Below, in pieces: positions 5,551-9,651 of a DNA stretch of 9,651 bases. This DNA comes from an uncultured Christensenella sp. (lineage in GTDB: Bacteria; Bacillota; Clostridia; Christensenellales; Borkfalkiaceae): the NCBI GenBank assembly GCA_905212395.1, contig CAJMEI010000028.1, positions 1 to 9,651 of the forward strand, given 5' to 3'. The translations under genes were made by a program, and so were the position numbers. Position 1 is the first letter of the stretch. Each line of letters starts with the position of its first letter. The notes under the pieces are model-generated. The model had not been told where the DNA came from. It searched no databases and saw nothing but the letters and a program-made list of their open reading frames with translations.

Positions 5551-8013
5551 TTAATAGTTGTCAAACCTCTTTCTTTTAGCTCTGTTTTGTAAATATACCG
5601 CGGTTATTAAAAATGCGGATAAAACAATCATTAAAAGCAAAGTGTTTCTTATGGTTTTATCTTTTTTTATAATTATTGCGTCGTACGGAATATAACCTAT
5701 GCCGTCTTCCCCGCCCAAAAATCTTATTTTATACATTCCGTCTTTAAACGAATAAACCGCAACGCTTCCGCTAGGTAATTCGCCTAAAACTTCGCCGTTT
5801 TTATCGTAAACGGAGGTTTTTTTACATTCGTAAATTTTATAGGAAGTTTGTTCAGTTAATTCTAAAATTTCTTTTGCTATAAAAGTTTTTTCTATAAAAC
5901 CTTTTTGACCGTTTTCTCTACTGATTAGTAAATAGTCTTTTCCGCCTACGGAGAACTCTTTCTCTATACTTATTTTTTCGTATTTTTCCGCTTGTCCTAT
6001 TTTAAAATCCGGATTTAATTGCGGAATAGAGTACACGCCCGCAGTCGCCAAATAGTATCCGATTTTGTACTCGGCTTGCCCTTGCTCAGCTTCCGTTATT
6101 TGGGTGTCTGCTTTTCTTATTATATAAGTGGTTTTTCCATTCGCTATTATTAAAAATCCGTTGTCGCTTTTATCGATTATAACGTATTGTTCGGTTGTGT
6201 TGGAAATTTTATAAGATACGTATTTAAAAAAATTATCGTTTCCTTTTTTAACTTCGTACATTTTTGCGCCCGTGTTTACGGTTGTGGTTTCTACTTCCGT
6301 CATTAGCGTAATTCCGTATCCGTCGGAAATTTCAAAATTATTAGGCGTTTTTAAAGGCAAGTCTAAAGTGTAAACTAAATGGCCTTCGTACAAAAAGAAA
6401 ACTTTTGATAATTCCGAATTAAACTCGAATGAAACTAAATTGCCGTTTCCGTAATTTCTGTTTTTCTCTATTTCGTAAGTTTCCTGCGTTTTAGCGTTTA
6501 TTATTTTTTCGTCTAAATTATAATATAAGTTTTCAAAATCCGCTTGAATTTTAGTGGCTTTTACGGGGACGGTTACGTCTGAGATTTCCCATAAATCGTT
6601 AATTATATCGTATTTAACGATATTACCGTCCGTCATCATAATAAATATCTCGCCGAAAGCGTTTATCGTACAAGTTTTTGCAGTTCCTTCTTTTTGCTCG
6701 AAATATTTATAATCGTTTACGTTTATATTATAGTTTTTCGCCGTTTTTTCAACCGTAATAACGGTGGGGTATTGTTTGCTACTTATTACCGTCGTATTTT
6801 TAATGATATAAAAATTTCCTTCGAAACTGTCTACCGCTACTACGTTGTTTGCGTTAGTTCCTTGCAAAACGTATTTTTCTTCGCAAGTAATTATTCCGTT
6901 TTTTTCTTCCCCTTGCTCGAATATTTTTATCGTATCCGTTCCGTTTGCTAGTATTATAGCGTTTTCCGCAACCGCAAAACTTTTGGGATAAAACGATAAA
7001 TCGGCGTCTAGTTTATAATATTCCTTTTCTTTTGCCGAAAATTTCATAAGTTCAAAAACGGACGAGGAATTTTGCGTTAAAACGTATAAATAATCTCCGT
7101 CTGCTACGACGTCTTTTACGGTTTTAGGCAATCTGTTTTGTTTGTCCGAATAAGTAGTTACTATTCTATCGGTAAATTCGTACGTTTTTAAATCGAATTC
7201 CTTTATTAAATTTATATCTTTATAGCAAATTAAAACTCTATCTTGAAAAATGTAAAATCCGCTTGTGTTCGATTTGTTTTCGTCTGATTTCGTAAGGGCG
7301 ATTGTAGTTTTATCTTCCGTAGAATACGCAAATAATCCGTTAGCCGTAACGTAATAAATTTTGCCGTTATAGTACTGAGCGAACGAAACCGACGCGTCGA
7401 ACAATTTCTCGTTTACGCCGTTTCTATATAAGGCGTAACAAGAAGATTCGTCGAAATAATATAGCGCGGTGTACATTTCGCCTTCTTTTTGGTTTACGGC
7501 TAAGGTCGTCGTTTTTCCTAAAGACTGAGTTTCTTTAACTTCGAAAATTCCTGTTTCTTCGTTAAAAGAACTAATTACTATATGAGAACTCGTATTGGTG
7601 TATAACTTGTCTGAAATATAAAAACAAGTGGAAACGCTTTGAGCAACGTTATCGTATTTATCGAACTCTTCGGGCGAAACGCTGTAAAGCGCGGATGAAC
7701 TTAAAAAATAAACTTTATTTCCGTAACAACCTATTTTAGTAATGGTCATTTCAGGTAAAGAAAACCGCTCGTATTCCTGTAAGGCTTTATCGTACTTTAT
7801 TATCGCGTTGGTTTCCGCAATATATACGTTATTCTCGTCTTCGCATACGTCTATGGGCGAAGACAGCGAATAATATTCAAAATACGTTGACGGTATAAAC
7901 GGGTACGTTTTTAATTTTTGATTTTCCGCCATTGCTTTAGAGCCGAAATTTAAAGCTAAAAGCAAGCATATAATAAACGATGAAATTGTTATTATCGAAA
8001 GCGTCTTTTTCAT
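5551..8013 (-). CDS. Large secreted, C-terminally membrane-anchored protein: beta-propeller-like domain plus SH3-like repeats
   Basis: Unrecognised 820-aa protein. Residues 1-29 form a signal peptide (MKK, hydrophobic core, probable cleavage after AMA). Residues about 50-555 contain many short strand-rich units about 40-50 residues apart, such as NKVYFLSSSALYSVS (99-113), NGKIYYVTANGLFAYS (216-231), DGDYLYVLTQ (305-314), GEIFIMMTDGNIVKYD (454-469) and SKVFFLYEGHLVYTL (536-550), the pattern of a beta-propeller. Residues about 575-640, 648-714 and 724-782 look like three SH3-like domains; the last two end in the typical KGFIEKTFI and IGYIPYDAI. A TM helix at about 790-808 is followed by the basic tail QNRAKRKRFDNY, so the body is predicted outside the cell. 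The ATG has no Shine-Dalgarno and lies 9 nt after TATAAT, predicting a leaderless mRNA. The C-terminal design matches the 236-aa neighbour. Function unknown; a wall or envelope scaffold or sensor is possible. Confidence 0.85.
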   Translation of the reverse strand: MKKTLSIITISSFIICLLLALNFGSKAMAENQKLKTYPFIPSTYFEYYSLSSPIDVCEDENNVYIAETNAIIKYDKALQEYERFSLPEMTITKIGCYGNKVYFLSSSALYSVSPEEFDKYDNVAQSVSTCFYISDKLYTNTSSHIVISSFNEETGIFEVKETQSLGKTTTLAVNQKEGEMYTALYYFDESSCYALYRNGVNEKLFDASVSFAQYYNGKIYYVTANGLFAYSTEDKTTIALTKSDENKSNTSGFYIFQDRVLICYKDINLIKEFDLKTYEFTDRIVTTYSDKQNRLPKTVKDVVADGDYLYVLTQNSSSVFELMKFSAKEKEYYKLDADLSFYPKSFAVAENAIILANGTDTIKIFEQGEEKNGIITCEEKYVLQGTNANNVVAVDSFEGNFYIIKNTTVISSKQYPTVITVEKTAKNYNINVNDYKYFEQKEGTAKTCTINAFGEIFIMMTDGNIVKYDIINDLWEISDVTVPVKATKIQADFENLYYNLDEKIINAKTQETYEIEKNRNYGNGNLVSFEFNSELSKVFFLYEGHLVYTLDLPLKTPNNFEISDGYGITLMTEVETTTVNTGAKMYEVKKGNDNFFKYVSYKISNTTEQYVIIDKSDNGFLIIANGKTTYIIRKADTQITEAEQGQAEYKIGYYLATAGVYSIPQLNPDFKIGQAEKYEKISIEKEFSVGGKDYLLISRENGQKGFIEKTFIAKEILELTEQTSYKIYECKKTSVYDKNGEVLGELPSGSVAVYSFKDGMYKIRFLGGEDGIGYIPYDAIIIKKDKTIRNTLLLMIVLSAFLITAVYLQNRAKRKRFDNY

Positions 8014-8042
8014 AATGCTATTATTATAGCATTATTTTTTTT
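8013..8042. promoter_or_regulatory. Palindrome over the -10 and start codon, with T8 on the plus strand
   Basis: TAATGCTAT (8013-8021) and ATAGCATTA (8026-8034) are perfect 9-bp inverted arms around a 4-nt loop. On the plus strand eight T residues follow (8035-8042), so it reads as an intrinsic terminator for any plus-strand transcript leaving the 820-aa gene region. On the minus strand the same DNA contains the TATAAT box and the first base of the start codon of that gene, so it could also be an operator. Which role applies cannot be decided from sequence. Confidence 0.5.
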
Positions 8043-8051
8043 CTTTAACAA
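8023..8051 (-). promoter_or_regulatory. Promoter of the 820-aa gene, predicted leaderless
   Basis: On the minus strand, -35 TTGTTA (8051-8046), a 17-nt spacer and -10 TATAAT (8028-8023) preceded by TGC, giving an extended -10 TGCTATAAT. Standard spacing puts +1 near 8016, leaving about 3 nt before the ATG at 8013-8011. No Shine-Dalgarno fits in that leader. Confidence 0.75.
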
Positions 8052-8069
8052 GTTTTTTTAATTTTTTTT

Positions 8070-8107
8070 ATTTTTTGTGTCGCTCGGGTCGGTTTGGGAC
8101 AAAAAAT
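8070..8107. repeat. Inverted repeat with GC-rich loop in the divergent promoter region
   Basis: ATTTTTTGT (8070-8078) and ACAAAAAAT (8099-8107) are perfect 9-bp arms. The 20-nt loop (8079-8098) is G-rich, with GGG at 8086-8088 and 8096-8098, and stands out in otherwise T/A-rich DNA. It lies upstream of both divergent promoters. It could bind a regulator, but no known operator was recognised. Confidence 0.3.
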
Positions 8108-8122
8108 TGTGTTAAAATAAAT

Positions 8123-8151
8123 TTGCAATTCGAACAAATGTTCGATAAAAA
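8123..8151 (+). promoter_or_regulatory. Promoter of the 212-aa gene
   Basis: Candidate -35 TTGCAA (8123-8128) and -10 TAAAAA (8146-8151) with a 17-nt spacer, each matching 4 of 6 consensus bases. The LexA box fills most of the spacer, a usual place for repression in Firmicutes. An alternative -10, TAAAAT at 8113-8118, lacks a good -35. With that choice the box would lie just after the start of transcription and could still block it. Confidence 0.45.
8131..8144 (+). promoter_or_regulatory. LexA (SOS) operator
   Basis: CGAACAAATGTTCG agrees at every position with the Gram-positive LexA/DinR consensus CGAACRNRYGTTCG (known from Bacillus subtilis). It is 28 nt upstream of the ATG of the 212-aa gene, inside its probable promoter. 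This predicts repression by LexA and induction after DNA damage. lexA itself is not in the window. Confidence 0.85.
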
Positions 8152-8172
8152 CAACACATAAAAGGGGAAAAG

Positions 8173-8811
8173 ATGTACAACTATCAAAAGACTTTACTGT
8201 ATTCATACAAAAGGATAGACGAGAAAATAGAGGAGTACAACAAGCTTATAGAATACGGGGCATATTCTTCCAAATATTCGTTTAAGTCAACTTGTGTTTT
8301 GGCGGACGAGCTTTTGTCTATGGTAGATAAAAAATACACCTTGTTGTATTTAAAGCAAAAATTAGAAAAAATTATTAGTTGCTTCACTCAAGAAGAAACT
8401 AAGCTGTTTGAAAAGAAATATTTAGGATTAGATAGAGATTTTTCGTATTTAAACGACAGACAATACTATCGCAAGCAAGAAAAATTTATCAAAAATTTTT
8501 CCAGCACTTTAAACGTTTTCGATTTAACCGAAACTTGGTTTAACGACGTTTGTATAAGCGTTCCGTTTATATCTTCTATTTATTCGGCGGTTTGCAAAAA
8601 AGAAGAACGTTACGACGCAAGAAAATTAAAAACTAAAAAAACAAATGCAAAAACGGAACTTCTTATTTCCGAAAAAGCTCTTTTAAAAAACGATTCTGTT
8701 AAAAAATTTTCCGTTACCAATAAAACTTGTCAACGAAAATCTGACAAAAGCAACGCAAAATCCGCTAGTACGCAAGCGTTTTCGTCTTATTTGGTAAATT
8801 CGCGTTATTAA
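8173..8811 (+). CDS. SOS-controlled protein with sigma-region-4/ArpU-like segment
   Basis: No named family is recognised with confidence. The 212-aa product lacks a signal peptide or TM helix and is presumably cytoplasmic. Residues 1-70 are helical and charged. Residues 72-114 contain TQEETKLFEKKYLG (72-85), then SYLNDRQYYRKQEKFIKNF (91-109). This layout of a helix ending in a YL turn and then a basic helix starting at an R-x-Y-Y-R-K motif is like the helix-turn-helix of sigma region 4 or phage ArpU/RinA-type late regulators. The tail from 142 is Lys/Ser/Thr-rich and low in complexity. The ATG is set by AAGGGG (8162-8167) at 5-nt spacing. The gene diverges from the 820-aa gene, converges with the 236-aa gene, and has a perfect LexA box. 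A DNA-damage-induced transcription regulator is the favoured reading; a structural DNA-binding protein is possible. Confidence 0.75.
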   Translation: MYNYQKTLLYSYKRIDEKIEEYNKLIEYGAYSSKYSFKSTCVLADELLSMVDKKYTLLYLKQKLEKIISCFTQEETKLFEKKYLGLDRDFSYLNDRQYYRKQEKFIKNFSSTLNVFDLTETWFNDVCISVPFISSIYSAVCKKEERYDARKLKTKKTNAKTELLISEKALLKNDSVKKFSVTNKTCQRKSDKSNAKSASTQAFSSYLVNSRY

Positions 8812-8822
8812 CTTTAAAGCAA

Positions 8823-8839
8823 AACGACGGAAAATCGTT
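8823..8839. terminator. Weak hairpin between convergent genes
   Basis: AACGA (8823-8827) pairs with TCGTT (8835-8839) around 7 nt. On the minus strand it is followed by TTGCTTT, a poor but possible terminator tail for the 236-aa gene. On the plus strand the tail is A-rich. It is the only local structure found in the 86-nt gap. Confidence 0.25.
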
Positions 8840-8897
8840 AAATAATTACAAATTACAGGTATTAACTCTTTAAAAAGCAATTCGGCTATCGCAAAAA

Positions 8898-9608
8898 CTA
8901 TCTTATATAGTCTTCTTCGTCTTCTCTTTCTATTCTTTTCTTATCGGAAGGACGAAATAAAAAGTAAACGATAGCCACTACCGTTATAGATATTCCCGCA
9001 ACGACTAATATTTGCATAGAAGAATTTTTTTGCTTAGTTACGGATACGTTTTCGCTTTTAGAATAAGAAGTTTGTATGGGGTCGGGGTGAGTTGGAACTA
9101 CGAACGGCGCAAATGCGGATTTTCTCATATATCCTAAATAGCCGTTGCAATAAACGTAAACTAATTCTTCGTCGTTGGCGTTTTTTATTTCGCCGTAATA
9201 AACGGCAAGAGAATTTGCGTAAACGCCTATTTTGGAATAGTTTAACATGCTGTCGGAAAACAAAACGTCGTCGCTTACTACGGTAATCGATAGTAGCGGA
9301 TATGGCGAAACGGGTATTTTATCGGTGGTTATTAAATCTACGGTTTTAACGTAACCGGTTAAAAACGGAAATTGAGACGTTTCGTTCATGTAGCTAACCT
9401 TAGTATAAGTGCTTCCGACTTCCAATACTTTTACGTAATAGCCGTACGGAAGATAAAATTTAAGGTAAGAACCGTTCATATCGGAATAAAAACCCGTATC
9501 GGTCGTAAGTATTCTCGAATAACCGCAATAACCGTCTTCGGCGTAAACTACGTTTGCCGAAGGGTAAAGCAAAAATATACTTATTATTATTGCGATAAAT
9601 TTTTTCAT
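8898..9608 (-). CDS. Secreted, C-terminally membrane-anchored protein with tandem SH3-like domains
   Basis: Unrecognised 236-aa protein. Residues 1-23 form a signal peptide (MKKFIAIIISIFLL, probable cleavage after VYA). Residues about 29-92 (ILTTDTGFYSDMN ... TKVSYM ... FLTGYVKTVDL) and 105-166 (ITVVSDDVLFSDS ... LVYVYCNGYLGYMRKSAF) look like two SH3-like domains. A Ser/Thr/Pro-containing linker leads to a TM helix at 198-218 and the charged tail RPSDKKRIEREDEEDYIR, giving an exported body and a short cytoplasmic end. The plan is that of the C-terminal third of the 820-aa neighbour. The start cannot be moved inward, since the next Met (44) lies past the signal peptide. The ATG has no Shine-Dalgarno and lies 9 nt after TATAAT, again predicting a leaderless mRNA. 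Ligand unknown; peptidoglycan or surface binding is a guess from the fold. Confidence 0.85.
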   Translation of the reverse strand: MKKFIAIIISIFLLYPSANVVYAEDGYCGYSRILTTDTGFYSDMNGSYLKFYLPYGYYVKVLEVGSTYTKVSYMNETSQFPFLTGYVKTVDLITTDKIPVSPYPLLSITVVSDDVLFSDSMLNYSKIGVYANSLAVYYGEIKNANDEELVYVYCNGYLGYMRKSAFAPFVVPTHPDPIQTSYSKSENVSVTKQKNSSMQILVVAGISITVVAIVYFLFRPSDKKRIEREDEEDYIR

Positions 9609-9617
9609 AGTAAAAAA

Positions 9618-9645
9618 ATTATATCATTTTTATTTTGAATTTTAA
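9618..9645 (-). promoter_or_regulatory. Promoter of the 236-aa gene, predicted leaderless
   Basis: Minus strand: TATAAT (9623-9618) preceded by TGA, an extended -10 TGATATAAT, with a weaker -35 TTAAAA (9645-9640) at 16 nt. The expected +1 is near 9611, about 3 nt before the ATG at 9608-9606. The gap from TATAAT to ATG is 9 nt, identical to that of the 820-aa gene. Confidence 0.72.
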
Positions 9646-9651
9646 CCGAAA

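Noticed and set aside
8173..8811. Prophage remnant, suggested by the SOS box and ArpU-like segment
   Set aside because: No integrase, repressor, capsid, terminase or lysis gene and no att-like repeats are visible; both neighbours look like host surface proteins.
9372..9638. Plus-strand open frame opposite the 236-aa gene
   Set aside because: It overlaps a gene with a clear signal peptide, TM helix and promoter; the translation is basic and featureless.

Overview
This AT-rich window most resembles a low-GC Gram-positive (Firmicutes/Clostridia-like) chromosome, probably from an uncultured lineage. Pointers are a serC-serA-DUF1015 cluster of the Clostridia/Bacteroides style, strong GGAG/AAGGGG Shine-Dalgarno sites on most genes, signal peptides opening with MKK, and a perfect Gram-positive-type LexA (SOS) box. 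The species cannot be read from the sequence.

Layout. (i) Positions 1-5070, plus strand: a compact operon of serC (5' end cut by the window edge), serA, a DUF1015 gene, a small ACT-domain gene and a UPF0210/PFL-family gene. Gaps are 11, 51, 13 and 7 nt. SerA and SerC perform the first two steps of serine synthesis from 3-phosphoglycerate. No serB-type phosphatase is visible. DUF1015 carries a ParB/sulfiredoxin/SerK-like DG-x-H motif, so it is a candidate for a phosphoserine/serine role. (ii) Positions 5071-5550: a 480-nt gene-free stretch between convergent genes. It holds a region with long-range complementarity, a terminator, an unusual chain of short hairpins joined by ATAT-type linkers with mirror symmetry, and a strong hairpin beside the next gene. 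(iii) Positions 5551-9608: two minus-strand genes for secreted, C-terminally membrane-anchored proteins (820 and 236 aa, both ending in SH3-like domains, a TM helix and a charged tail). They flank a plus-strand gene for a 212-aa protein with a sigma-region-4/ArpU-like segment.

Regulation is the most interesting part. The 212-aa gene has a perfect 14-bp SOS box, CGAACAAATGTTCG, at 8131-8144 between plausible -35 and -10 elements. The two surface-protein genes share a different arrangement: an extended -10 (TGNTATAAT) ending exactly 9 nt before ATG, with no Shine-Dalgarno. This predicts leaderless mRNAs for both, unlike the SD-preceded genes elsewhere in the window. Together these suggest a small uncharacterised locus: an SOS-controlled DNA-binding-type protein between two related surface proteins made from leaderless transcripts. 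A functional link among the three is inference from proximity and shared design.
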